Source: Coprinopsis marcescibilis
Lineage: Eukaryota > Basidiomycota > Agaricomycetes > Agaricales > Psathyrellaceae
Direction of reading: 5' to 3'
Assembly: GCA_004369085.1 (NCBI GenBank)
Contig: ML210603.1
Coordinates: forward strand, 1 to 11,950
Length of the DNA stretch: 11,950 bases
Positions 1 through 8,200 of the stretch are shown in pieces. The position numbers were made by a program, and so were the translations under genes. The notes under the pieces were generated by a model that saw only the letters and a list, made by a program, of their open reading frames with translations, did not search any database and had not been told where the DNA came from. Within the stretch, counting starts at the first letter, position 1; every line of letters begins with the position of its first letter.

Positions 1-94
1 GCTGGGATATGGAATAGGCGCGCGTCGGCGTGAGTGATCGATCGAAGTAGGAGAATACGGCTTGGCTGCGCTCAGCCAAGACGGGTTCTCCACA
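1..94 (-). repeat. LTR-X, partial copy at left window edge (sense 5' end of the 3' LTR)
   Basis: Read on the minus strand this starts TGTGGAGAACC and runs off the window at base 1. Bases 1-57 are identical to 11894-11950, which lie inside the LTR at the right edge, so both pieces belong to one LTR family. Joining the pieces gives an LTR of about 330 bp with TGTG...CACA ends. The start resembles that of LTR-Y (TGTGGGGATATG). It carries a perfect hairpin at 61-80. The exact boundary could be 94 or 96, because the end reads CACACA on the + strand. Confidence 0.75.
61..80. repeat. Perfect 8-bp hairpin in LTR-X
   Basis: CTTGGCTG (61-68) pairs exactly with CAGCCAAG (73-80) around the loop CGCT. 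LTR-Y has a shorter hairpin with the same core (GGCTG, loop, CAGCC at 5205-5218) at the same distance from its end, so the structure appears kept while surrounding bases differ. Confidence 0.8.
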
Positions 95-96
95 CA

Positions 97-131
97 TCCC
101 AGGAAGTTTTTGTGTTGACTCCCAGTCAACG
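97..131. other. Remnant of retroelement internal region left of the hAT insertion
   Basis: These 35 bases lie between the LTR-X end and the hAT target duplication and continue in sequence at 4082 on the far side of the hAT. They hold a 7-bp palindrome, GTTGACT (114-120) and AGTCAAC (124-130), around CCC. On the minus strand this is where a polypurine tract should precede the 3' LTR; only a weak candidate (CACAAAAAC, then GGGATG) is seen. Confidence 0.55.
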
Positions 132-139
132 CAAGGAGC
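132..139. repeat. Target site duplication, left copy
   Basis: CAAGGAGC directly abuts the left hAT terminus and is repeated exactly at 4074-4081 after the right terminus. Eight bases is the standard duplication length of hAT elements. Confidence 0.95.
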
Positions 140-152
140 CAGTGTTGTTCGG
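140..152 (+). repeat. hAT left terminal inverted repeat
   Basis: CAGTGTTGTTCGG matches the inverse of the right end at 12 of 13 bases. The leading CAGTG is a common hAT terminus. Confidence 0.93.
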
Positions 153-238
153 TCACTGACCAGAGGAACTTTTCGTTGACCGGTCACGATGACCAGTCGG
201 TGACTGGTCAGTGACGGTCACCTTACAAATCAATGACC
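151..238. repeat. hAT left subterminal repeat cluster
   Basis: GGTCA or its complement TGACC occurs eight times here (151, 157, 177, 182, 190, 206, 216, 234), several as back-to-back palindromes such as GGTCACTGACC at 151-161. The same motif is clustered at the right end. In hAT elements such subterminal repeats are usual transposase-binding sites; that role is inferred for this copy. Confidence 0.8.
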
Positions 239-610
239 GCACCGCATTCGGATTTATCCGGCGCCCCTATCTTAACTTTGATGGGATGCGCGCTTCGACT
301 TCGTTCGACGCGAACGATGTTCACTGAGGAGTTTCCTGCTAGCAACTATCTGTCTATCCTTAGAACCATATGTAACATGTCTGACCTATCATAAATCAAA
401 GATTAAATGTGTTTATCAATGTTCACAGTCAGTTTCCGATTGATACAAGAACCAAAACGCATGAGGACATGAAAGTTGAGCACAGTTACGAAGACATAGC
501 CGTAGAGACAGCTCGCACAGTAAGGCTTCTCTGTCAAATGTAGGAAGCTCGTAAAATTATAGACATGTATAGCTCTACTTTCTATGCCTCAATCATTACA
601 GGATAGACAG
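239..610. other. hAT 5' non-coding region
   Basis: This is AT-richer sequence between the subterminal repeats and the transposase promoter. I see no credible gene. The only small structure is a doubled TTCGAC at 294-299 and 304-309. It presumably holds upstream transposase control sequence, but nothing specific is recognisable. Confidence 0.6.
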
Positions 611-618
611 TATAAATA
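611..618 (+). promoter_or_regulatory. TATA box of the hAT transposase gene
   Basis: TATAAATA lies 77 bases upstream of the chosen ATG at 695. A pyrimidine-rich stretch (about 656-694) runs up to the ATG, as is common around transcription starts of fungal genes. An upstream in-frame ATG at 584 lies before this box and so is unlikely to be the start. Confidence 0.6.
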
Positions 619-694
619 CCACATACAAGTCTCGTACATATTCATCACAGTCGAACCCCCTTCTCTCTCAATTCTAGTCTCTCCCTGCTTTCTT

Positions 695-3600
695 ATGTCG
701 AACACAGCTTGGTATAAGGCCCACTTTAAGAACCACCCCTGGAAAGCCCATACAGACACACAGAAGCATGCTGAAGCATACTTTGCCGAGGGCCAGAGCC
801 AGAAGCCCAAAGTGTATTGCTCCGCATGTCTCGATCGCCACTTCTCGGAGGTCTTGGCCAACGACCGAACTAAGATGATTCGGGGGGAGATCAGTGCCGT
901 GCGCAGCCGAGACGAGATTGAGCTGTTCTGTAGGTTGCATATCTCCTTGGTTGCTTCAACTTAATCTGAGATATACTGTTAGTATGGTCGCACACAGCAC
1001 CCAAGACTAGCAGGTCCTCTGGTGCTCCAGTGGACTCAGACTCATCTTATGGCTCAAAGCGCGGGGTCAGAAAGACAATGGTCAATCATCTCGCTTTATG
1101 CGAGTTTGTTTCAGATACTATTCGCTTGGCTGCGCAGGCAGAGAAAGCATTAGAACGAACTGGTGTGCATGCAACAGATTCAGGAACCCCATCCCCATAC
1201 ATGCTTTATACGCCTCTTGGAACATCACCAAGCCTTCCTACACTCTTAAACCTGCCAGCGCTTACACCTACTTCGTATTCAATGGAACTTGGCACCGCTC
1301 AGATGCTTGATGACTCAGGATCATCCCTTGCACCATCAGACTCGGTCTCTAACGTTGGCCCACGCCGTTCACTTTCACGGGTACCATCCAGGACTGCCCT
1401 GGGTCTCCAAATCCCAGAGGGACCTCCTGTTGCCTCATCCACTGCCAATTCCCCTCGATTTTCAACCCTTTGGACGAGCCGCGATCAACAAGAGCTTGAA
1501 CAGAAGCTTGGGGAGTTGACCATCTCTGCAAACCTTCCCCTCAGCTGGGTGGATAATCCCCAGTTTCTTTCCTTCATGGACCGCTTCATTCCGCAAGCTA
1601 AAGCAGTAACACGCAGGGTCCTTGCTGGACGAATCATTCCCAACCTTGCCAAGAAGGCCCGAGAGAGTGTTTACAAGTCTCTAAATGGGAGTTCAGTAAC
1701 CTTGCAGGCTGATGGTTGGACAGGAATCAACCATCGTCACATCATTGCATTCATGGTTGGGATTAATGGAAAGGTATGTTGCTACTTGCTATGTGAAGGT
1801 ACATGAACTCACACGCACACATAGGTCTATACCGTCGACGTCATTGATGTCACAAATGAGCGCAAGACTGCTGACCACTTCCTCAAGCAACTTCAGGATG
1901 CATATGAGAAGGCTGAGAAAGAGATGGGTGTACGTATTATTTGCATCACGACGGATGCTTCTGGAGAGGCAGCAAAGGCAAGACGTATGTTCAAAAATAT
2001 ATACCCACATGTAATTGTTCTAGACTGCTATGCACATCAGGTAACAACATTGTCTCCACGGAAGCAATGCAACACTGATTTAATGATATACAGGCCAACT
2101 TGATTGTAGGCGACTACTTCCGCGCATCAAATGACTACCTAATCCAACTCACTGGTCAAGCATGTGAGCTTATTACTTGGTTACGAAGCAAGACCATTCT
2201 TCTTGGCCTTATTCGAACTGCATATGCAGATTCCCACAAAGGACGGACCAAATCTGTGCTTCGTGCGGTGTTAACTCAATGGACATCCCACTTCTTGGCA
2301 TTTGACCGACTGCTCGAACTTGAAGGAACTTTGCAGTTAGTAATACTCAAAGACAGCATGGAGAAGCCTGACGACAGGAAGATTGTCATCGGAACCACTG
2401 AAGCAAAGGAAAAGGCAACCAAGATGATTCAACTCGTCAAAAATACCTCATTCTGGATTGGGTTGAGCCGGTGAGCGCTTATAATCTCAGATCAGGCGCG
2501 CACTAAATTAACACATCAATACAGGGTCGTACGTCACCTTCGCCCTCTGGCCATTGCAACAAACACCCTTCAATCCACATCATGCCATCTTGATACTGTG
2601 CTCGTCACCTTTGGGTTCCTTTACATGCAGTTTAATGTGATGAAAAGCGAGGGCGATGCAACCCAGTCTGACATCGACGCATGTGACCGAGTGCTCAACA
2701 GCCTTGAGAAGCGATGGGGAAAGGCGGATCAGGCCATCTTTATCGCTGCTACTATTCTCAACCCCTTCTATCCTTACACCATCTTCAACACGCACAACTC
2801 AAACGCACACTTTCTCAGCGTGGCCGGAGCAATCACTCTCAGCAAACAGCTCTGGAAGCGATTCTTTCGTGAAAATGCGCCTCAAGAATTATCCCTGGAA
2901 GTTATGAGCTTTCTGAAGGGCCAAAATATGTATGAGAGACTGGAAGAAATGTGTGAACTCGAGGCAGGAGTTGCATATTCGGAGGTGAGGTCTCTCAACA
3001 TCCCTTGTGATAACTGGAAACTTACGACCGTACTAGGGCCGCATGCCCAGCCCGATGAAGGTTTACGAGCTCCTGGGAAGGTGTGCTGCTCCAGACACAC
3101 CATTGATGCGGCTTGCTCGCCATTTGTACTCTGTATCGACGAACTCTGCGTCATGCGAGCGACTTTTCAGCTCGTTTGGAAACCTTCTCACCAAGCTGCG
3201 CAACCGACTCATGAGATCAATTGCCAAGTTGAAGATGCGCATCAACGACAAGAACCGTAACAATAGCGAAAGCCAGGAACGACTCAAGCGTCACTTTGGG
3301 CCTCCAGGCAAGACTGCTCTGCAACCCACACCGCATAGTACGTATTTCAGCAACTGGTTCTGTTGCATTGATTCCTGAACCCTGATAATCTACTTATGTA
3401 TTGATTTACAGGTCCAAACAACGATCAGGAAGGACGTGAGACCACCATTGCCGCCGGTAATGCGCAGGGAATCCGTGAATGGAATCAAGTTGGCACTGAA
3501 GCTGTCTCAAACGAGTACACAGCATTTGCGCTGAATCAATCACAATCGATTGAAGAAGAAGAAGACAACGAGATCCTTGGCAGCGCCGGGGGCAGGCCTG

Positions 3601-3851
3601 CTAGTACCACCCTAGCTGACCTCACATTCGGAACATATACCCTCCAGTCTCTGTTCAATTACTCTGACACAGCCTGGAAGGAGCAATACGAAAATGTGGG
3701 GATAAGAAGTTTCACGGAGGAATTGGAGTTACATGAGTTGCTTGATCTCCAAGATGCCGAAGGTGTAATCGACGATACATATACTGTACAGCTAGATCTG
3801 GACCCCTCAGCCGAAGCCTCAGTCCTCGGAATGCTTTCTTGTGCTTGCTAG
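695..3851 (+). CDS. hAT family transposase, seven exons, 939 aa
   Basis: Exons are 695-929, 983-1773, 1825-2040, 2094-2470, 2525-2984, 3037-3337 and 3412-3851. They sum to 2820 nt and stay in one frame; every intron is GT-AG. Residues 1-118 form a BED-like zinc finger: C42-x2-C45, then H114 and C118, joined across intron 1. The RNase H-like catalytic core follows: D322 in QADGWTG, D386 in TTDASGE, the C410-x2-H413 motif (CYAHQ), W443 in ITWLRSK, and E734 in SASCERLF, which I take as the third acid. The hAT dimerisation domain spans about 712-765. A tail of about 145 residues, rich in Glu, Asp, Gln and Ser, ends the protein. It should cut and join this element's ends in the nucleus. Exon edges were set by splice motifs and by continuity of family motifs. 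Confidence 0.92.
930..982 (+). other. Intron 1 of the hAT transposase (53 nt)
   Basis: It begins GTAGGT and ends TTAG. Removing it joins the CxxC half of the zinc finger to the H-x3-C half in phase 1. Later AG sites at 1010 and 1013 would put the downstream frame out of register with this donor, so 982 was preferred. Confidence 0.78.
1774..1824 (+). other. Intron 2 of the hAT transposase (51 nt)
   Basis: It begins with the consensus GTATGT and ends CATAG, in phase 0 between the first catalytic Asp region and the second. Confidence 0.88.
2041..2093 (+). other. Intron 3 of the hAT transposase (53 nt)
   Basis: It begins GTAACA and ends TACAG, with a CTGAT branch-like motif upstream of the acceptor. 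Splicing joins CYAHQ to ANLIVGDYF, a continuous block in hAT proteins, which supports both borders. Confidence 0.93.
2471..2524 (+). other. Intron 4 of the hAT transposase (54 nt)
   Basis: It begins GTGAGC and ends TACAG, in phase 2, and joins GLSR to VVRHLRPLA. Confidence 0.87.
2985..3036 (+). other. Intron 5 of the hAT transposase (52 nt)
   Basis: It begins GTGAGG and ends ACTAG, in phase 0. It is needed to move from the exon 5 frame to the frame that carries the hAT dimerisation motif. Confidence 0.85.
3338..3411 (+). other. Intron 6 of the hAT transposase (74 nt)
   Basis: It begins GTACGT and ends TACAG, in phase 1. Without it the protein would stop soon after the dimerisation domain; with it a further 145 codons are open. 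Confidence 0.78.
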
Positions 3852-3987
3852 TTCCATCGGATCTTCGAAAATATACTTTATTTATTCGATCTACCCTTAT
3901 CTACTCGATGTATCTATTGGTACGAGAACTTATCATATCATGATTGCCTCCGAAATATCAGCGCCGCCAGGTGTGGGAAACATCAAA

Positions 3988-4061
3988 GGTCAGCGACGGT
4001 CAGTGACCGGTCATGACCGATTTTGGTGACCGTCACCTTGGTCACTGACCGGTTCATGACC
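3988..4061. repeat. hAT right subterminal repeat cluster
   Basis: GGTCA/TGACC occurs nine times (3988, 3998, 4004, 4009, 4014, 4027, 4040, 4046, 4057). The 11-mer GGTCACTGACC at 4040-4050 is identical to the one at 151-161 in the left end. The clusters sit a similar distance from both termini. Confidence 0.8.
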
Positions 4062-4073
4062 CGTACAACACTG
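4061..4073 (-). repeat. hAT right terminal inverted repeat
   Basis: Read inward on the minus strand this is CAGTGTTGTACGG, one mismatch from the left terminus. Confidence 0.93.
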
Positions 4074-4081
4074 CAAGGAGC
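4074..4081. repeat. Target site duplication, right copy
   Basis: CAAGGAGC is an exact copy of 132-139, directly after the right hAT terminus. Confidence 0.95.
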
Positions 4082-4585
4082 ATGGCGACACGGCAAGTGG
4101 AGGGTGAGGTTGAAGCATAACAAACGTTCACCTAGCCCCGCGGATACTGCGGCAACGGGTTCTAGGACTTCAATGGCGCTACCTTGGCCAGGCCTAGGGA
4201 AACCGGGTGCGCGGAACAGCAGCGAGGTGGTGAACATTGCGAAGCAACATCTTCAGGTGATTTTGATGCGGAAGGTGAGTGTCGAGCACTGGAAGGATGG
4301 TGTTGACCACACCCGTGTGCCATCCAAGGCTCACGTGGCGCTTGCGAAATGACCGAACACGTATGCAGTCGGAGGTCGGAGAAGCGAATGCCGCCCAAGT
4401 TTAGTGCTTGCGAAGCGGCCGAATTCGTGTTCTAGGAAATGTTGGGTGTCGACGACTCGGGGTGATGTTGATGACAATAGGTAATAGGGGCGAACGGGAT
4501 GATGGTTGATGTGCGCGGGCATGGTCAAATGGGAGAAAGGGGATGATTGACGAAGGACAGGTTACATGTTCGCAGTCAGGGTCCA
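4082..4585 (-). other. Non-coding internal region of an LTR-bounded, probably non-autonomous unit
   Basis: About 500 bases lie between the hAT and the PBS block. With 97-131 they formed the pre-insertion interior of a unit bounded by LTR-Y on the right and LTR-X on the left. Minus-strand reading frames of 60-85 codons exist but show no gag, protease, RT or integrase motif, and no single frame spans the region. An imperfect 24-bp direct repeat is present (4340-4363 and 4406-4429). It does not obviously match the leader or gag at 10988-11640. The best reading is the interior of a short non-autonomous LTR element; a diverged gag remnant is possible. Confidence 0.5.
4340..4429. repeat. Imperfect direct repeat in the non-coding unit
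   Basis: 4340-4363 and 4406-4429 share GCTTGCGAA, then CCGAA, then CGT at the same spacing, 18 of 24 bases identical. On the minus strand both read FG-(R/H)-FAS in one frame. They may be an old tandem duplication. Confidence 0.5.
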
Positions 4586-4626
4586 AGACAAGCAAGGAAC
4601 CCCCTCGCGGTGGGCTCCACTTGTGA
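4586..4626 (-). repeat. 41-bp identical PBS/LTR junction block, copy 1
   Basis: These 41 bases are identical to 11631-11671. They cover the internal sequence next to the PBS, the PBS, and the last five bases of the LTR. Similarity continues with mismatches for about 60 bases into the two LTRs and then fades. Confidence 0.95.
4600..4619 (-). promoter_or_regulatory. Putative primer binding site next to LTR-Y
   Basis: On the minus strand, two bases (AG) after the LTR end CACA, the sequence reads TGGAGCCCACC and onward. TGG complements the CCA end of a tRNA, and the place is right for a PBS. It is identical to the PBS at the right LTR. The complementary tRNA end would be GGTGGGCT-CCA, reminiscent of lysine tRNA acceptor ends, but farther bases do not fit a T arm at normal spacing, so the tRNA is not assigned. 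Confidence 0.6.
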
Positions 4627-4962
4627 TGCTACCGAGTTGGTAGGATCAATCAAGACTAGGGTTCTCTCGCGTGTCCGTAGACCCGAAGACGATACCCTGA
4701 GGGAGAGAGAGGAAGGGAACGAGCGTACATAGGTGGAACGAGAGGTTCGTAGAGAAGCGTCGAAGCTGTGCGAAACGGGACAGCTGCGGGCGGTGATGTT
4801 ACGTATCACGCCGGACCCGAGTTGTTGTCGTCGATACAGCGAGCTTGCAAGCGCCTAGCACGAAGGAAAGAGGCAAAAGAAATAGATTCAGAGAGAGAGA
4901 GAGAAAGTGTGTCGTAGGTACAAGGGGAGGTAGGTAAGTGCCGTTCTCCTTGTAGGGTACGG

Positions 4963-4971
4963 CTTTTTATA
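4963..4971 (-). promoter_or_regulatory. TATA box of LTR-Y
   Basis: TATAAAAAG on the minus strand, inside the LTR and pointing toward the PBS. CT-rich sense sequence follows downstream, including the complement of an (AG)n run at 4890-4904. Confidence 0.65.
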
Positions 4972-4993
4972 CTCAAACTCCAGAGAGTTTGAG
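4972..4993. repeat. Perfect 9-bp hairpin beside the LTR-Y TATA box
   Basis: CTCAAACTC (4972-4980) and GAGTTTGAG (4985-4993) are exact inverse copies around CAGA. The palindrome ends one base from the TATA box on its upstream side, a place for a regulator site. Confidence 0.8.
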
Positions 4994-4994
4994 C

Positions 4995-5033
4995 AAATAC
5001 TATAAAATAGAACCTAAATACTGTAAAATAGAA
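4995..5033. repeat. Two 18-bp direct repeats in LTR-Y U3
   Basis: 4995-5012 and 5016-5033 match at 17 of 18 bases (AAATACT, A or G, TAAAATAGAA), offset by 21 bp. They lie just upstream of the TATA box in the element's direction and may be enhancer-like or a simple duplication. Confidence 0.75.
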
Positions 5034-5204
5034 AATTGACTGTTGGTCGGGAGAGACCATGAGGTGCGGGTAGTTGTGCGGAAGGTACTGGTGTGGACGA
5101 GCGGCAAGTGCAGGGTTTAGGCGCGTCGCGATGCCTTATTTAGCGCGCGTCGCGTGGTTTGTGATCGGAAGGCTTGGCGTCCAGCGTGTATTGGGTGATA
5201 TGCC

Positions 5205-5218
5205 GGCTGCGCCCAGCC
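5205..5218. repeat. Hairpin in LTR-Y matching that of LTR-X
   Basis: GGCTG (5205-5209) pairs with CAGCC (5214-5218) around a 4-base loop, at the same place relative to the LTR start as the 8-bp hairpin at 61-80. Flanking bases could extend it with a bulge. Confidence 0.65.
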
Positions 5219-5222
5219 AGGC

Positions 5223-8200
5223 TCATATCCCCACACCTGTAATTCTTGTGACAGGGACGCGAAGGATGTCTCGAGGTCGGTAAGGTGCGAGGCGATACTC
5301 TGCGAATCGTAGCCGAGAGATTGCACCATCCAGTTCTGCCAGGATATAGGAACCCCCTGTAGTTCTTCGGACGACCACCATGGGCCCAATATAACGCGGC
5401 TTGGTCTTGTGTCCAATCATGGAGTCGAGCTTTGAATTCCGAACAAGCACCAGCATTCCGGGGTAGAACCCAAAGTTCTTGATCGATGACTTGACACGGT
5501 TCTCAAATTCAGTTGCCGAAGCCACCCTAGATCTGTGTAGCTCATTGCGGACGCGCTGTAGGTCCTCCGGTCGCTTTTGAAGCATGCGGGCACGATGTTG
5601 GATGAGGTCTTCTGTAGATATGATTGAAGTGAGTGGAGGTGCAATCCATGTACCTTCGGCAAGGTCGAAAGGCAGAAGCGGTTTGATGCCGTGTGCGATG
5701 AAGTAAGGCGAATAACCAGTCGACTTCTGGATGGACACTCGCTCAGCCCATAGGACAGAGAACGCGAAGGAAGGCCAGCGAGATTCATCCCCATCCGCAG
5801 CTTTCACTAGTGCTTCTCGTACGTCGAAGTGACGACGTTCAACCACCCCGTTTGCTTGCGAGTTCCATGCTGAGATGCGTATGTGGTGAATGCCATACTG
5901 TTTGGCCAGGAGGTCGAGTGCAGCAACGAAGGGTCCCCCATTGTCGGTGACGATTTCTTCAAGGATGCCCCAGCGGCATAAGATCTCTTCGAAGATGAAC
6001 GAGGCGATGGTTGAGGCGTTCTCAAGACGGAGCATGCGAAATTCGGGGTACGCAGACAGCGAGCAGCGTGCGTGGACGATGTAGCGGTATCCATAGGCTT
6101 TTGGCATCTGCATAGTGTCGATATGTGCTTTGCGAAAGAGGTTCAGCGGGAGAGCGACAGTAGGAGGAATATGGTAGCGGTGGACATTGCGTATCTGGCA
6201 CTCGTGGCAAGTACTTACGTACCACTTCACGTCGTCCAGCAGAGCTGGCCACCAGAATCGTGCCAAAAGGCGAACACGAACCGTGAAGATGCCCTTATGT
6301 CCGAGACTGTCATGGGCTTCTCTGATGATGCCGATGCGCTTGCTGGGCGGAACCACGAGCTGATGTGAGCCTGTGCGGGACCTGCGCCACAGTTTCCCAT
6401 CCAAAACAAAGAAGTTGACCGCCATGTTGACCAGTTGTCCAAATTCGGTGTCTGAGAGCCCTTCAGGGCGCGAGAGGCAGCGCAGGTACCTGTCTACAGC
6501 GTTGACAAGGAAATCCTTCTGTGTGGCCTTTGAGGATCGATTCACAGATGCATATGAAGGAACAGCCACAGCAGTGCTAGATTGCACGGTGTTCGACAGG
6601 CAGAGGGCTTGTTCGCCTAGGGGCAACATGTCGAAGCGATGCCAGTTAAGGAGCTCGACTGCGAATGCGTTGGCCCGGTCGATCCAGTCGTCATAGTCCT
6701 CCGTATCCTCCTGTATGTCGCAAGGTGCAGGTTCCCGTCGAGAGAGGCCATCTGCCGCAGTGTGCAAGTGTGCTGGAACGTGTCGAAGCTTGAAATCGAA
6801 GAGCAGGATCCCTGCAATCCACCTGTTTATTGTCGCATTTGGCTGTATATCGGGGTTGTTGATCATTCCTTTAATGTACCGGGCATCCACCTCAACAACG
6901 AGATTCTTCACCCCAATAATGTAGACGCGGACATCCTTGAGCGCACGGAAGAGTCCAAACAGCTCTGTTTTCGCCTGCCCATAGTTGCGCTCACGATCAT
7001 TAAGCACGAGAGATCCGTACCGGTTTGGGTAGTTCTTTCCATCTTCCCCAATCTGCGAGAGGACATAACCTATGGCATGGATTGAGGAGTCGACAGCCAA
7101 GATAGTTTCACGGCTCGTGTCATAGTCGATGGGACGTACAGCCTCACTCCTAGAGACCATGGTTTTCAGTTCGTCCATTGCATGCTGCTCCAGCTCGCCA
7201 AACTCGAACTCCACCTTGCGGCGTGTTAAGCGAACAAGGGGCTCAGCAACGAGAGCGAAGTTCTTGATGAATATTCTGAGGGTCCCCACTGTTCCCAGGA
7301 AACCACGAACCCCTGTGAGGTCTTTAGGTGTCGGCCAGTCGATGATCTTCTGGACTCGGGACTGCAGAGGCCGACGCCCATCGTACGTACAGAGGTGACC
7401 CACGATGACGGCCTCAGGGACGCAGAGCTGGGCCTTAGGTCCCGAGAAGGTTGCTCCAACCGCCACAAATCTCTGCACGACCCTAGCCACATCCTGCAAG
7501 TGTTCCCAGATGAATCTGCGGATCCCAGGGTTCTCGGGGATTGTCTCGAATGTACCGTCTTCAAGTTCGTACCGTGTAGGCGGCCCCTTGATGGGCACAT
7601 CGTCGACGAAGGGGATTGTGATGTGTGGTATCTCCTCTTGTAGGATGAAGGTGACATCGCCATGCTGGATTTGCATGGAGTTTGTGTATCCCATTGGTAG
7701 ACGAGTAAGGCGCAGGGTTCCAAGAGGCGATTGGAATGAGGTGAGATCGCGGGAGTCGACGTGTAGGGATCGCTGGTCAAACCCTACGAAGAGGTCAAGT
7801 ACCGAATAGCAAGCCCTGGAACCAAAGCTTTCCGCATAAGGCTCGACGATTGGCGGCAGACCGGCGTCCTTGATTGTGATGCCGTTCAGAGGTTGAAGGT
7901 CATGGACCAGGCGTAAGGACTTGCCGTCCTTCTTGAGGACGCAAAACCAGCGGGATCGATAGGATGAGGTGGAAGGCTCATAAACCCCAGATGCGATCTT
8001 GTCCTTGAGAATCTTGACAACATTGTCGTACAGGCCCCGTGGTATAGGTATGTTTCCTAGGCAGAACGGGATATGCTCGATGGTTGGGATACGGATTGGT
8101 TCGAGCCATTCCTCTGAGAACATCCCCTTCTCCGTCTCGTCCCAGGCGAACCCGGCCTCGAAGGTCTTCATGAAGTGGTGTATGAGCTTGACTTCTTCGT

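Larger units (their letters stand above)
140..4073 (+). mobile_element. Complete hAT DNA transposon (3934 bp)
   Basis: The element begins CAGTGTTGTTCGG at 140 and ends with the inverse of CAGTGTTGTACGG at 4073, a 13-bp terminal inverted repeat with one mismatch. It is flanked by the 8-bp duplication CAAGGAGC. Inside are two subterminal clusters of GGTCA/TGACC motifs and one transposase gene on the + strand with six introns and no disabling mutation seen. It sits inside the non-coding internal region of an LTR element. Termini, duplication length and transposase family all agree on hAT. An intact reading frame and near-perfect ends suggest a young and possibly mobile copy. Confidence 0.95.
4622..5235 (-). 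repeat. LTR-Y, complete (614 bp)
   Basis: On the minus strand it begins TGTGGGGATATG at 5235, just after pol, and ends GCATCACA at 4622, followed by AG and the PBS. The ends are TGTG...CACA. A TATA box (4963-4971), CT-rich sense sequence and a paired direct repeat fit a U3/R/U5 layout. The first about 100 and last about 65 bases resemble LTR-X, but the middle differs and is about 280 bp longer. Its position makes it at once the 3' LTR of gag-pol and the 5' LTR of the non-coding unit. Confidence 0.8.

Noticed and set aside
584..694. Earlier in-frame ATG at 584 as the transposase start
   Set aside because: It lies upstream of the TATA box at 611-618, and the added residues show no domain; the ATG at 695 follows a CT-rich leader.
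2598..3260. Open frame of exon 5 running on past 2984 to a stop near 3260
   Set aside because: The hAT dimerisation motif from 3085 is in another frame, and a 52-nt GT-AG intron at 2985-3036 joins the two cleanly. The run-on frame is a shadow.
3983..4237. 84-codon minus-strand frame across the right hAT end
   Set aside because: It reads through the subterminal repeats, the terminal repeat and the insertion junction, so it arose by chance on insertion.
4595..4620. Possible tRNA gene because of the T-arm-like GGAACCCCC and the CCA
   Set aside because: No acceptor, D or anticodon arms upstream; the position next to an LTR end fits a primer binding site.
4890..4904. (AG)n run as a functional element
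   Set aside because: Only about 15 bases; simple CT-rich leader sequence on the sense strand is enough to explain it.
97..5235. Simple insertion of an LTR-Y element into an LTR-X element
   Set aside because: A simple insertion would leave two LTR-Y copies; only one is present and each internal region has different LTRs on its two sides.
5237..5660. Chromodomain at the integrase C-terminus
   Set aside because: The tail fits a GPY/F-type module only; the aromatic residues of a chromodomain are not seen.
6639..7085. 148-codon plus-strand frame antisense to pol
   Set aside because: No motif, no promoter, and pol on the other strand has unmistakable domains.
7226..7780. 184-codon minus-strand frame
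   Set aside because: It overlaps the RT and RNase H coding region in another frame and shows no domain; it is a shadow of pol.
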